A DNA stretch of 64,000 bases from positions 3,782,001 through 3,846,000 of the forward strand of contig NZ_CP094289.1 of the NCBI RefSeq assembly GCF_022759505.1, written 5' to 3'. A model generated the notes under the pieces. The model saw only the letters and a list, made by a program, of their open reading frames with translations, was not told the origin of the DNA and did no database searches. Positions 17,635 to 26,799 of the stretch are shown one piece after another. Each line of letters starts with the position of its first letter. The first letter of the stretch is position 1. This DNA comes from Georgenia sp. TF02-10. Lineage in GTDB: Bacteria; Actinomycetota; Actinomycetes; Actinomycetales; Actinomycetaceae. Position numbers and translations under genes: made by a program.

Positions 17635-18078
17635 TCAGCCTTCCTGGAGGGGGTTGAACAGTTTGACGACCGTCTTAGGGTCGTCGGCCTGAAGGATCGT
17701 GGTGACCGCAGCGTCGTCCATGAGCACAGCGGAGAGCCTTCGCAGGACCGCGATGTGCGCATTGGCGTCCACACCGACGAGCGGGATCACCACGCTGACC
17801 GGGTCGTTGTGGGGGTGCCCGAAGGGCACCGGCTCGACGAGTCGCACCACGGCAATGCCCTCGCGCAGTGCACCGTTCTCGGGACGTGCGTGCGGCATGG
17901 CGATGTGCGGGGCGAGCACGATGTAAGGCCCGAGCTCGTGGTAGGCACGGACCATGGCATCGAGGTAGTCGGCTGTGGCCCGCCCGGCCTGGACGAGCAG
18001 CTGGCCGGCAAGCGTGATGGCGTGCTCGGCGTCGTCGGCGTGGGCATCGAGCAGGACGAGGGACTCGTCAATCTCCAC
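17635..18078 (-). CDS. PTS fructose/ascorbate-type subunit IIA
   Basis: A 147-residue IIA of the mannitol/fructose/ascorbate class. The active-site His is in APHIAMPHARPENGA near residues 57-71 (PHARPE box). It accepts phosphate from HPr and hands it to IIB. The GTG at 18078 overlaps the end of the GntR gene by 11 bases, with AGGGGAG just upstream, so the regulator and the transport genes are translated from one message. The C-terminal half (VVIPLVGVDANAHIAVLRRL) is typical of the family. Confidence 0.9.
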   Translation of the reverse strand: MEIDESLVLLDAHADDAEHAITLAGQLLVQAGRATADYLDAMVRAYHELGPYIVLAPHIAMPHARPENGALREGIAVVRLVEPVPFGHPHNDPVSVVIPLVGVDANAHIAVLRRLSAVLMDDAAVTTILQADDPKTVVKLFNPLQEG

Positions 18079-18832
18079 GGGAACTCCCCTGTCGGCGTGG
18101 TGCGGGTTGGGCGAGACGGTTTCGTCCGCCCGTGAGCTGCGCGTGGTACTGGTACCGGTCGCCGCGGGCCACCATGTCCACGACCTCTACCGGGACGTCA
18201 TGACTGTCGAGCGTGCGGCGGCGGACGTTCAGGACGGATGCGCCCTCTTCGATGTCCAGCAGAGCGGCCTCGACGGCCGTCGCTTCGCGGGCTCGGATCG
18301 TCTCCTCGCCCGAGACGAGCTCGAGTCCATAGGTGGCCGCCAACTCGTCGTAGAGCGAGTCCCCCTGCAGCCCGCGCTCGACGAGGCCGGGCACGGCACG
18401 CTCGTCGAGGAAGTTGACCATGATGGCGATGGGTGCGTCGCTGACGTGTCGGACGCGGGAGATGACGACGACGCTGTCGTCACGCTTGATCCCGAGCTCA
18501 GAGGCGATGCGGCGGCCAGCCTTCTCCCGTCGCAAGACCACATGGCTGCTCGAGGTGGGGACTCCTCGTTGGCGCATCTCGTCGGTCCAGCTGTAGACCC
18601 GACCGACATCCTGTGTCTCTGAGCGGGCGCGGACCTGCGTGCCACGGCCTTGACGCTTCTCCAGGTAGCCATCGCTGACGAGCGTCTCCACCGCCCGGCG
18701 CACGGTGGCGCGACTGACCCCGAACTCCTGCTCGAGCTCGGGCTCGGTCGGGATCATCTCGCCCACGCGCATCTGCGCGATGCGCGCGAGGAGCTTCTCC
18801 CGGACCTGCCGGTAGAGCGGCAGTCGCGCCAT
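18068..18832 (-). CDS. GntR family (HutC subfamily) transcriptional regulator
   Basis: A 254-residue regulator with an N-terminal winged helix (PLYRQVREKLLARI, IPTEPELEQEFGVSRATVRR, YLEKRQGRGTQV) and a C-terminal UTRA effector domain (about residues 85-235; SDAPIAIMVNFLDE, EEGASVLNVRRRT, PVEVVDMVARGDRYQYH). HutC-type regulators sense a sugar phosphate or related metabolite. ATG 18832 begins MARLPLYRQV; longer starts at 18856 and 18943 are possible but add non-family residues. It is the first gene of the PTS-hydrolase operon, which suggests autoregulation by the substrate. Confidence 0.9.
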   Translation of the reverse strand: MARLPLYRQVREKLLARIAQMRVGEMIPTEPELEQEFGVSRATVRRAVETLVSDGYLEKRQGRGTQVRARSETQDVGRVYSWTDEMRQRGVPTSSSHVVLRREKAGRRIASELGIKRDDSVVVISRVRHVSDAPIAIMVNFLDERAVPGLVERGLQGDSLYDELAATYGLELVSGEETIRAREATAVEAALLDIEEGASVLNVRRRTLDSHDVPVEVVDMVARGDRYQYHAQLTGGRNRLAQPAPRRQGSSRGD

Positions 18833-19150
18833 GGATGCTCCCACCCTAAACAACATGATGTGTGTCACCGGCGACACTAGGTCATGCGTATGTTTGAGGT
18901 CAACAGGCAAGGCGATCGACAGCACGGGCAGTGCCGGAACCACGTGGGCGTGCAGGCGTCGTCGGACAGCCCGGCAGGAGACAGCTGAGCTCTCCTGCGG
19001 GGTTCAGCTGGGTCCGCGGGCAGCGACGGGAGGTACGAGTGACCTCGTTGCTGGACTGGTTCCTTGACCGGTCTCCGCTCGACCCGACGTCTCTGTTGGG
19101 TCGTCCACGGTCCTGGCCGAGTCAGCGCGCCGACCAGGACGGTTGAGGGC
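18833..19150. other. Intergenic region before the GntR operon
   Basis: This 318-base gap holds the candidate GntR operator and promoter at its left side. A weak stem (CGACCC/GGGTCG, 19080-19103), which could terminate the GMC oxidoreductase transcript, lies at its right side. No convincing reading frame was found. Confidence 0.4.
18862..18877. promoter_or_regulatory. Candidate GntR operator
   Basis: GTGTC and GACAC form an inverted repeat with a six-base centre, 30 bases upstream of the regulator start. The surrounding DNA (CCTAAACAACATGATG on one side, TCATGCGTATGTTTG on the other) also has a weaker outer dyad and is AT-rich against its surroundings. Assignment to this regulator is inference. 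Confidence 0.4.
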
Positions 19151-20743
19151 TCAGCGCTCGGCCAGGATCCGCTCGGCGGCGAGCCACGCGAGCGCCATCG
19201 TCGGCGCCGCGGTGTTCCCGGCCACCTGGACCGGCAGGACCGAGGCGTCGACGACCCGCAGGCCGTCCACGCCGCGCACCCGCAGCTCGGGGTCCACCAC
19301 GTCGTCGTCCGCCGGGCCCATCGCCGCCGACCCGACCGCGTGATAGATCCCGCCGCCGGTGTCCAGGGCGTAGTCGACGACCTGCTCGGGCGTCGAGACC
19401 GCGGGCCCCGGGTACTCCTCGTCGAGGACGTAGTCGGCCAGGGGCCCGGCGGCGAAGACCTCGCGCGCCACGCCCAGGATGGTGCTGGTGGCCCGCCGGT
19501 CGCCGTCGTCCTGGAGGAACCGCGCGTCGATGAGGGGGGCGTTCTCCGGAAGGCGGCCGGACAGGTGGATCGAGCCCTGCGTGGTCGGGCGGATCTGGTA
19601 GCCCAGGAACATCACGCCGGAGTGGCCCGCGAGCTTCATCGCCTCGCTGGTCGTGTCCAGGGCCATCGGGACGAAGATGCCGTGGATGTCGGGCCGGTCC
19701 AGGTCGGGGGAGGACTTGAACTGGCAGACCAGGTCGTACCCGCCGGTGGCGATCGGCCCGCTGCGGGTGAGGAGGTACTTGAACCCTTCCCAAGCTTGCT
19801 TAGGCACCGTGTTCAGCTGCTGGGTCGGGCCGATCTGCCGCTTCAGCCGCACCTGGACGGTGACGCCACGCTGCTCGATGACCCGCTCGCCGACGTTCGG
19901 GCTCTCCACCACGACGTCGACCCCGGCGCCGTGCAGCACGTCCGCCCGCCCGATGCCGGAGCGCTCCAGCAGCAGCGGTGTCTCGACGGTGCCGGCCGAG
20001 AGGATGACCTCCTTGCGGGCCCGCAGGTCCAGGGTCTGCCCGCCCTGGCGGGCGCGGACGCCCACGACCCGCGTGCCGTCGAGGATCAGGTAGCCGGCCC
20101 GGGTGCGGGTGAGCACGGTGAGGTTGCGGCGCCGGCGGACGGGCCGGACGAAGGCGCGGTAGGAGCTGGTGCGCAGGCCGTTTTTGATCGTGGACGGGGT
20201 GAAGCCGATGCGCTCGGTGTCGTGGGCGTTGGCGTCCGCCACCCGGTCCCAGCCGTAGCTCTGCGCGGCCGCCAGGATGGCGCCGACCACCTCGTCGTCG
20301 TTCTCGGTCACCGACACCCCGAGCGGGCCGCCCGCGCCGCGTAGCGGCGAGGCTCCGAGGTTGTGGTCCTCGATAGTCCGGTAGGCGGCGAGGAAGTGCT
20401 GCCAGTCCCACCCGGGGTTGCCCCGCGCCGCCAGGCCGTCGAAGTCCGCCTGGGCGCCGCGGGTCCACATCATCCCGTTGACGGCGGTGGAGCCGCCGAG
20501 CACCTTGCCGCGCGTCCAGGTCTCGACCTGCCCGCGCGGCCCGATGGGCCGGGTGGGGTAGTGGTAGGTGTAGCGGTCCCCGCGCAGGGTGAAGAAGAAC
20601 CCCTTGGGGATGTGGAGCAGGGGGTTGGCGTCGCCGCCCCCGTACTCCAGGAGCAGGACGGAGCTCGTCGGGTCCGCCGAGAGCCGGTTGGCGAGCACCG
20701 ACCCGGCGGCACCCGAGCCCACGACGATGTAGTCGACCTCCAT
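19151..20743 (-). CDS. GMC family FAD-dependent oxidoreductase (choline dehydrogenase-like)
   Basis: A 530-residue glucose-methanol-choline oxidoreductase. It has the FAD dinucleotide motif VVGSGAAGSVLANRLS at residues 6-21, the GMC signature region (VLGGSTAVNGMMWTRG near residue 80), the second signature (SAGTVETPLLLERSGIG) and the active-site His in GGIYHAVGSAAMG, with GNTAAPTMAL at the C-terminus. It oxidises an alcohol group using FAD. There is no betaine aldehyde dehydrogenase next door, so a choline role is not supported. ATG 20743 starts directly on the FAD strand (MEVDYIVVGSG). Monocistronic by context. Confidence 0.9.
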   Translation of the reverse strand: MEVDYIVVGSGAAGSVLANRLSADPTSSVLLLEYGGGDANPLLHIPKGFFFTLRGDRYTYHYPTRPIGPRGQVETWTRGKVLGGSTAVNGMMWTRGAQADFDGLAARGNPGWDWQHFLAAYRTIEDHNLGASPLRGAGGPLGVSVTENDDEVVGAILAAAQSYGWDRVADANAHDTERIGFTPSTIKNGLRTSSYRAFVRPVRRRRNLTVLTRTRAGYLILDGTRVVGVRARQGGQTLDLRARKEVILSAGTVETPLLLERSGIGRADVLHGAGVDVVVESPNVGERVIEQRGVTVQVRLKRQIGPTQQLNTVPKQAWEGFKYLLTRSGPIATGGYDLVCQFKSSPDLDRPDIHGIFVPMALDTTSEAMKLAGHSGVMFLGYQIRPTTQGSIHLSGRLPENAPLIDARFLQDDGDRRATSTILGVAREVFAAGPLADYVLDEEYPGPAVSTPEQVVDYALDTGGGIYHAVGSAAMGPADDDVVDPELRVRGVDGLRVVDASVLPVQVAGNTAAPTMALAWLAAERILAER

Positions 20744-21070
20744 GGCGATTCCGCACACCCCTCTGTCTGCTGGGACCGTCGTCCTGCACCCTTCGTCGAG
20801 AGCCGCCGACTGCTCCACGCTACTTGTGTCTAGCTTCCCTGGGTTCGTACGGAGAGGAGGCGTGGCCCTCGATGATCGACGAGATCACCGGGCCATCCCG
20901 ACCCGGTGGTCTCGTGCCCGGCTGATGCCGTGCGGCGGGCGCCCTGACCGTGTGGGAGCTTCCCGACGGCGCCCAGCACCCTAGAGGGTCGCCCCGCACC
21001 CTGGAGAGAGGGCTGCCGCCGGCTACGGGCGCCCGGGTCGGGCTGTCGCCACCGGGTCCGGCGCTGACGA
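20744..21070. other. Intergenic region upstream of the GMC oxidoreductase
   Basis: The 327 bases between two leftward genes should hold the GMC promoter. Repeated short motifs (ACCCTAGAGAGGG-like at about 20980-21012) are present. No gene or clear operator was recognised. Confidence 0.3.
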
Positions 21071-22987
21071 TCACGAGCGTCCCGCCGTGGCCAAGGATCG
21101 TCCGGCACCGGCTCGGTCGCTGGCCTCGACGGCGGCAACCTGCTCCTGGACCGCGCGGATGCGCGCCACGTCGAGCTTCTCGGTGCGGTCGAACCGGTAG
21201 ACGCCGTTCTGCTCCTGGAACACGTCGGTCAGCTGGGTGTAGCAGTAGCCGAACATGAGCGAGTCGCCGAGCAGGGCGTTCGTCAGGCCCGCGAAGCGCG
21301 CGTGGAACTCATCCTCGTCGGCAACGCGACGCCCGTAGCCCCACGACTCGCCGCGCACGTTCCCGGCGGCCGTGGCCGCCTCCTCGGGGTTCCACCAGAT
21401 ACCGCCGTACTCGCTCACGAAGTACGGCTGCCCGCGGTACGGCAGCGACCAGACCGAGCCGTCCTCGCGCCGGTTCTCCCACGGCTTGCCGTCCGCGAGA
21501 CCGCCGACGAGCTCGGCGAACCGCTCGACGTCCTGCTCGTACAGGTGGGAGTCCCACACGTCCGTCTCGAGGACGCGATGGGAGTAGCCGCTCGCGTCGA
21601 TCACCGGCCGCGACGGGTCCGCGAGCTTCGTCGCCAGGAACATCGCGCGCGTGACGTCGTCGAGCACGGTCATGCGGTCGTGCAGGTCCTGGAACGTCTC
21701 GTTGAGCGGGCACCACCCGACGATCGACGGGTGCGAGTGGTCGCGCTCGAGCGCCTCGAGCCACTGCGTGACGAACGACGCCGTGGGCTTCTGGTAGTCG
21801 CCCCTCGTGCCCTGGCCCGACGCGCCCCAGTCACCGAACTCGCCCCACACCAGGTAGCCGAGGCGGTCGGCGTGGAAGAGGTACCGCTCCTCGAACACCT
21901 TCTGGTGCAGGCGCGCGCCGTTGAAGCCGGCGGCGAGCCCGAGCTCGATGTCGCGCACGAGCGCCTCGTCGGCCGGGGCAGTCATGAGTGACTCGGGCCA
22001 GTAGCCCTGGTCCAGGACGAGGCGCTGGAACACCGCCTCACCGTTGATCCGCAACGCCTGGCCGTCGATCGACACCGACCGCAGGCCCGCGTACGAGCGC
22101 ACGCGGTCCACGACCTCGCCCGCCGCGTCATGGACCTCGACGAGCACCCCGTAGAGATGGGGCTGGCCCGGACCCCACAGGTGCACCCGCTCGTCCGGCA
22201 CGACGACGCGCAGCGCCGGTGCGAGGTCGAGGTCGGCGCGGGCGACCGCGCGCCCGACCTCACCGTCGGCGTCCGACACGCTCACGGTCAGGGTGTGGCC
22301 GCGGCGGTTGGCGGACAGCGGCACGACGACGTCGAAGGCCGAGCTCGCGACGTCGGGCGTGATCCGCGGGCGGCGCGCGTGCACGGCCGGGACGGGCTCC
22401 ATCCAGACGGTCTGCCAGATGCCCGTCGTGCGGGTGTAGTTGCAGTGCGTGTTCGCGTACCAGGTCGCCTGCTTCCCGCGCGCCTGGACCGCGTCGCGCG
22501 GGTCGCGCGCGCGGACGACGACGGTCACCGTGTCCCCGGCGCTGGCGACGCCGTGCAGGTCGGCCGTGAACGGCGTGAACCCGCCGCGGTGGCGCGCGAC
22601 CTCGACGCCGTCGACCCACACCGTGGTGTCGTGGTCCACGGCACCGAAGTGCAGCAGGACGTGGTGGTCGTCGCCGACCTCGGTCCACTCGGCCGGGATC
22701 GTGACCTCACGGCGGTACCAGACCGCCTCGAGGAAGTCCGTGTTCTCGACACCGGACAGCGCGGACTCCGGGGCGAACGGGACGAGGATGCTCCCGGCGA
22801 GCGGACGCTCGCGCAGACCGCGCTCGAGCCCGGAGTCGCCCTGGTCGATCTCGAACTCCCACAGCCCGTTGAGGTTGAGCCACCGCTCGCGGACCGCCTG
22901 CGGGCGCGGGTACTCCGGTCGCGGCACCTCTCCTGCCGTCGGTGCGCTCGGCGGGTCGAGCAGGTCGAGGGGCAGCGGCTGGGTCAT
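21071..22987 (-). CDS. Glycoside hydrolase family 2 enzyme
   Basis: A 638-residue intracellular GH2 glycosidase (beta-galactosidase/beta-glucuronidase fold). It has an N-terminal sugar-binding jelly roll (about 30-210; LNLNGLWEFEID, FGAVDHDTTVWVDG, TRTTGIWQTVWMEP), an immunoglobulin-like domain and a TIM barrel. Catalytic acid/base Glu is in WCPLNETFQD and the nucleophile Glu in FVSEYGGIWW. No signal peptide. It lies beside a LacI repressor and an ABC sugar importer and probably splits the imported oligosaccharide or glycoside. An AACGTT-centred operator lies 67 bases upstream. The sugar specificity cannot be fixed from sequence. Confidence 0.88.
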   Translation of the reverse strand: MTQPLPLDLLDPPSAPTAGEVPRPEYPRPQAVRERWLNLNGLWEFEIDQGDSGLERGLRERPLAGSILVPFAPESALSGVENTDFLEAVWYRREVTIPAEWTEVGDDHHVLLHFGAVDHDTTVWVDGVEVARHRGGFTPFTADLHGVASAGDTVTVVVRARDPRDAVQARGKQATWYANTHCNYTRTTGIWQTVWMEPVPAVHARRPRITPDVASSAFDVVVPLSANRRGHTLTVSVSDADGEVGRAVARADLDLAPALRVVVPDERVHLWGPGQPHLYGVLVEVHDAAGEVVDRVRSYAGLRSVSIDGQALRINGEAVFQRLVLDQGYWPESLMTAPADEALVRDIELGLAAGFNGARLHQKVFEERYLFHADRLGYLVWGEFGDWGASGQGTRGDYQKPTASFVTQWLEALERDHSHPSIVGWCPLNETFQDLHDRMTVLDDVTRAMFLATKLADPSRPVIDASGYSHRVLETDVWDSHLYEQDVERFAELVGGLADGKPWENRREDGSVWSLPYRGQPYFVSEYGGIWWNPEEAATAAGNVRGESWGYGRRVADEDEFHARFAGLTNALLGDSLMFGYCYTQLTDVFQEQNGVYRFDRTEKLDVARIRAVQEQVAAVEASDRAGAGRSLATAGRS

Positions 22988-23053
22988 GACGTCTCCATCG
23001 CGGTCGCCGATGATCGGGTGTCAGCGAGATCCGAACCTCGCACCCCCCGAAGT

Positions 23054-23065
23054 TACAACGTTGTA
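23054..23065. promoter_or_regulatory. LacI-family operator upstream of GH2
   Basis: TACAACGTTGTA is a perfect 12-base palindrome with the CG centre typical of LacI/GalR operators, 67 bases upstream of the GH2 start. Near-copies lie in the LacI/binding-protein intergenic region. Confidence 0.8.
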
Positions 23066-23215
23066 CCAGGACAGTGCCAACACCACGCCTCCGCGGGCCG
23101 CGCGCCGCCCGCCCATGCAGCTGTGCCTGCGCTCCCCCAGGACCGTCGACGGCGCGCGAGCACAGGCACCAGCCGCCGACAACCCATTGCCTGAGCAGCG
23201 TGGACCACCCGTGCC

Positions 23216-24286
23216 TCAGCCACCCGGGCGCGAGCTCTCCCGCACCAGCAGCCGGTGCGGCACGACGGCGTCCATCGGCTCGCCAGGCCTGCCCTCCACC
23301 TGCGCGACGAGCCGCTCGACGGCGTGCTCGGCGATAGCCCGCACATCGGGCGCGACGGTCGTCAGTGTCGGGTTGGCGAACCGCCCGTCCTCGGTGTTGT
23401 CCCAGCCGACAACGGCGACGTCCTGCGGGACGCGCACACCGTTGGTCCGCAGCGCGTGCAGCGCACCGAGCGCGAGCAGGTCGTTCCCGCACAGGATCCC
23501 GTCGACCTCACCGATGCGCGCCAGAACGTCCTCGACGACGCGCGCGCCCGCGGCCCGGGTGTACAACGGCGCGGGGAGCACCCACTCGTCGCGCACCGGC
23601 AGGCCCGCCTCGCGGAGCGCCTCGGTGAACCCCCGCAGCCGGGGCGCCCCGGACCGCTCGGGCAGGCCGGGCTCGGCACCGAGGAACGCGAGCCGCCGGC
23701 GCCCACTCTCGAGCAGGTGACACGTCGCCTCGCGCGCCGCACGGACGTTGTCAATGCTGACGTGGTCCGTGTGCACGACGCCGGCGCGCGGGTCCGCGGG
23801 CCGCTCGCCCAGCAGCACCATCGGCGTGGTGCCGCGCAGGCCGTCGACGTCGGAGAGGCTGAGCTCGAGCGGGGAGAAGACGATCCCGTCGATGAGGCGG
23901 ACGTCGAACCCGCGCGCCACGGCCTCCTCCGCCTCTCGGTGGCCGCGCGTCTCCTCGATGAACACGCGGTAGTCCCTCGCCGCCGCGGCCTCGATCACCG
24001 CATGCGCGAGCGTCGAGAAGTACGACGAGTCGATCTCCGGCACGGCGAGCGCGAGGATCTTGGTCCGGCCCTGTCGCAGCTGGCGCCCGGCGAGGCTCGG
24101 CCGGTAGCCGAGCTCGGTGATCACCCGCTCGACACGCTCGCGCGTCGCCGGGCCCACGCGCCCGGTGCCGTTGACGACGTTGGACACGGTCTTCCACGAC
24201 ACGCCCGCGGCCGCCGCGACGTCCTTGATCCCGGGCGGGCGCCGCGCCCGCCCGGCCAGCGCATCCGCAGGACCGCCCGTGGTCAC
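23216..24286 (-). CDS. LacI family transcriptional repressor
   Basis: A 356-residue LacI/GalR regulator. The N-terminal helix-turn-helix and hinge read GIKDVAAAAGVSWKTVSNVV and YRPSLAGRQLRQGR, followed by a periplasmic-binding-protein-like sensor domain (ILALAVPEIDSSYFSTL, LIDGIVFSPLE, DGILCGNDLLALGAL, VVGWDNTEDGRFANP). It should repress the GH2 gene and the divergent ABC importer in the absence of sugar. GTG 24286 gives the usual HTH position; ATG 24373 would add 29 residues but lies next to the operator. Operators with AACGTT cores flank both target transcripts. Confidence 0.9.
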   Translation of the reverse strand: MTTGGPADALAGRARRPPGIKDVAAAAGVSWKTVSNVVNGTGRVGPATRERVERVITELGYRPSLAGRQLRQGRTKILALAVPEIDSSYFSTLAHAVIEAAAARDYRVFIEETRGHREAEEAVARGFDVRLIDGIVFSPLELSLSDVDGLRGTTPMVLLGERPADPRAGVVHTDHVSIDNVRAAREATCHLLESGRRRLAFLGAEPGLPERSGAPRLRGFTEALREAGLPVRDEWVLPAPLYTRAAGARVVEDVLARIGEVDGILCGNDLLALGALHALRTNGVRVPQDVAVVGWDNTEDGRFANPTLTTVAPDVRAIAEHAVERLVAQVEGRPGEPMDAVVPHRLLVRESSRPGG

Positions 24287-24378
24287 GCCCTCGTCCTGTC
24301 GTTCTCCCACGGAGGCCCCCTCGTCTCGTCGCCCGACGTCGGCCACTTGACGACGGGGTGTGAGGTAGTACATGTTGA

Positions 24379-24402
24379 TACAACGTTGGAACGCAACGTT
24401 GC
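24379..24402. promoter_or_regulatory. Paired LacI-type operators before the ABC genes
   Basis: Two AACGTT-centred sites lie 14 bases apart: TACAACGTTGGA (24379-24390) and the perfect palindrome GCAACGTTGC (24393-24402). They sit 21-44 bases before the binding-protein start and also upstream of lacI, so both divergent transcripts can be controlled. Confidence 0.78.
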
Positions 24403-24422
24403 ACCGGAGCGAGGAGTCGAAG

Positions 24423-25784
24423 ATGACCGCGCCACGAAGGGCGGGGCGGGCCCCGCTCGGCACCGCACCACCGGGCGTGTCCCGCCGAGGGTTCCTGCAG
24501 GCGGCGCTCGTCGGCGCCGGGGCGGTCGCCCTCGGCGGCACGCTCTCGGGCTGCGCGCCGGGCGCGAGCGCCGGCGACCGCACGACCGTCCGCATCTGGG
24601 ACCTGTTCTCGGGCGCCGACGGCGAGCGGATGCAGTCCATGCAGGCCGAGGCGATGCGCGCGAACCCCGACGTCTCGGTCGAGTCGGTGACCCTCGCGTG
24701 GGGCTCTGCCTACTACACCAAGCTCGCCATGGCCTCCTCGGGCGGCCGCCCGCCGGAGGCCGCGGTCATGCACATGTCGCGCCTCGCGGGCTACGCGCCC
24801 GGCGGGCTGCTCGAGCCGTTCGACCTCGACGCGCTCGCCGACCTCGGGATCCGCGAGGAGAACTTCGCGCCCGCGGTGTGGAAGCGCGCCTCGTACGACG
24901 GCGAGCTCTACGCGCTCCCGCTCGACACGCACCCGTTCCTCACCTTCTACAACCGGGACATCGCGGGCCAGGCGGGGCTCATAGGTGCAGACGGTCTCCT
25001 GACGGAGCTCTCGTCGACCCAGGCGTTCCTCGACGCGGGCCGCGCGATGGCCGAGGTCACCGGCGACACCGGCATGGCGTTCGGGTACCTGCTCGACACC
25101 GCGCAGTCGTGGCGGCTCTTCTGGGGCCTGTACGCCCAGACCGGCGCCGGCTACGAGCTCAGGCCCGGTCGTCCGGCCGAGCTCGACGAGGGCGCCGCGA
25201 CCGAGGTCGTGGAGTTCATGCAGGCGATGCTCGACGGCACGGTCGCCCCGCCGAACCAGGACTACCCCGGCGCGATCGCGAGCTTCGTCACCGGTCGCTC
25301 GGGTCTCATCGTCTCCGGCGAGTGGGAGCTGCCCGCGTTCCAGGCGGCCATCCCCGACGTCGGCGGCGCCCCATTCCCCACCCTGTTCGGCACGCCGGCG
25401 AACTACGCCGACTCGCACGCGTTCGTCCTCCCCCGCCAGGGCACGCCCGACCCCGCCCGGCGCGACGCCACCTACCGGATCCTCGCGAACCTGCTCGCCG
25501 AGGGCAGCCTGACGTGAGCCGGCGCCGGGCACATCCCCGCGTACCAGCCGGTGCTCTCCGACCCCGAGTACGCGGGGCTCACGCCCCAGCGCGACTACGC
25601 CCCGGCGGGCGACATCGTGGTGCTCGACCCGCCCGTGTGGTTCGCGGGCGCCGGGAGCGACTTTCAGGCACGCATGTGCGACGCCATGTCCAACGCGCTC
25701 CAGGGCCGGGCGACGGCCTCGAGCGCGGTGGAGCGGATGCTCCGCGAGATGAACCGCTTCCTCGAGACCCCGAACCCGGCCTGA
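24423..25784 (+). pseudogene. Sugar ABC transporter substrate-binding lipoprotein, interrupted by in-frame TGA
   Basis: The gene encodes a family 1-type extracellular solute-binding protein of 453 codons plus stop. It has a twin-arginine-like start (SRRGFLQAALVGAG), a lipobox ending LSGC near residue 40, then the mature domain (VRIWDLFSGADGERMQSM; DTHPFLTFYNRDIAG; SGEWELPAFQ). Codon 365 (25515-25517) is TGA in the setting SLT-stop-AGAGHIPAY, where relatives have Trp, so TGG to TGA is the simplest change. The frame continues intact for another 89 codons to 25784. The visible truncated product would lack the C-terminal lobe and probably not work. The downstream permease genes are intact. Sequencing error cannot be excluded. 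Confidence 0.85.
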
Positions 25785-25802
25785 GCCTGAGCCTGAGCCT
25801 GA
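25779..25802 (+). repeat. Four tandem GCCTGA units
   Basis: Four GCCTGA copies span the stop codon of the binding-protein gene and run toward the first permease. Each unit supplies a TGA in the reading frame, so the frame carries four consecutive stops spaced by one codon. Confidence 0.8.
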
Positions 25803-25817
25803 GACGAGAGGACGACG

Positions 25818-26798
25818 ATGACCGTCTCCAGCACCCCCGGCGTCGGGGCCACCACCCAGGGGACTGCGGCCGCCAGCAGCGCGTCCCCCACTCGCCGGCG
25901 GCCCGCCGCCGCCACGCCCGACCGTGCCAGGGGCACCCTCCGCTCCCGCGACCGCTCCGGCTACCTGTTCGTCGCGCCGTTCGTGCTCGCCGCCGCGCTC
26001 TTCCTCGGCTGGCCGATCGTGTCCGGCCTGTGGATGAGCCTGACGAACCGCAGCCTGACCGGCTCCGGCAACGAGTTCATCGGGCTCGCCAACTACGCCG
26101 AGGCGTTCGCCGACCCGCAGGTATGGCAGACGTTGTGGCACACCCTGCTCTTCACCGTCCTGACGACCGTGCCGCTCGTCGTGCTCGGCCTCGTCATGGC
26201 GCTGCTGGTGCACACCGGGCTGCCGGGCCAGTGGTTGTGGCGGACGTCGTTCTTCGCGTCCTACCTGCTGCCCGTCGCGGTCGTGACCGCGATCTTCGCG
26301 TGGGCGTTCCAGCCCGACATCGGCCTGTTCAACACCTGGCTCGGCAACCTCGGCATCCCACCCGTCGGCTGGCTCACCGAGGAGGGCGTCGCGATGCTGT
26401 CCGTCGCGCTCGTCACCGTGTGGTGGACGGTCGGGTTCAACTTCCTGCTCTACCTCGCCGCGCTCCAGGGCATCCCGGGGACGCTCTACGAGGCCGCGAC
26501 GATCGACGGCGCGGGCGGCTGGCGGCGGCTCTTCTCGATCACCCTGCCGCAGCTCAAGAGCGTCACGGGCGTCATCCTCGTGCTCCAGCTCCTCGCGTCG
26601 CTCAAGGTCTTCGACCAGGTCTACCTGCTCACCGCGGGTGGCCCCAACGGCAGCACCCGACCGATCCTCGAATACATCTACGACACCGGGTTCACCAACT
26701 ACCGCCTCGGCTACGCGTCGGCGATCTCCTACGTGTTCTTCGCGATCATCCTCGTCTTCACCCTCGTGCGGCTCCTGCCGAACCGGAAGGAGCGCTGA
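25818..26798 (+). CDS. Carbohydrate ABC transporter permease (MalF/UgpA-like)
   Basis: A 326-residue inner-membrane permease with a Ser/Ala/Arg-rich cytoplasmic N-terminus (about 45 residues) and six membrane segments starting at LFVAPFVLAAALFLGWP. The EAA loop that contacts the ATPase is EAATIDGAGGWRRLF near residue 230. It pairs with the next gene to form the import channel for the sugar bound by the upstream lipoprotein. ATG 25818 follows GAGAGGACGACG. No ATPase gene is in the locus; such importers commonly share an MsmK-type ATPase encoded elsewhere. Confidence 0.92.
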   Translation: MTVSSTPGVGATTQGTAAASSASPTRRRPAAATPDRARGTLRSRDRSGYLFVAPFVLAAALFLGWPIVSGLWMSLTNRSLTGSGNEFIGLANYAEAFADPQVWQTLWHTLLFTVLTTVPLVVLGLVMALLVHTGLPGQWLWRTSFFASYLLPVAVVTAIFAWAFQPDIGLFNTWLGNLGIPPVGWLTEEGVAMLSVALVTVWWTVGFNFLLYLAALQGIPGTLYEAATIDGAGGWRRLFSITLPQLKSVTGVILVLQLLASLKVFDQVYLLTAGGPNGSTRPILEYIYDTGFTNYRLGYASAISYVFFAIILVFTLVRLLPNRKER

Positions 26799-26799
26799 C

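Noticed and set aside
25515-25517. The TGA as a selenocysteine or recoded Trp codon
   Set aside because: No selenocysteine insertion hairpin is apparent, solute-binding proteins do not use selenocysteine and other genes here use TGA as stop.
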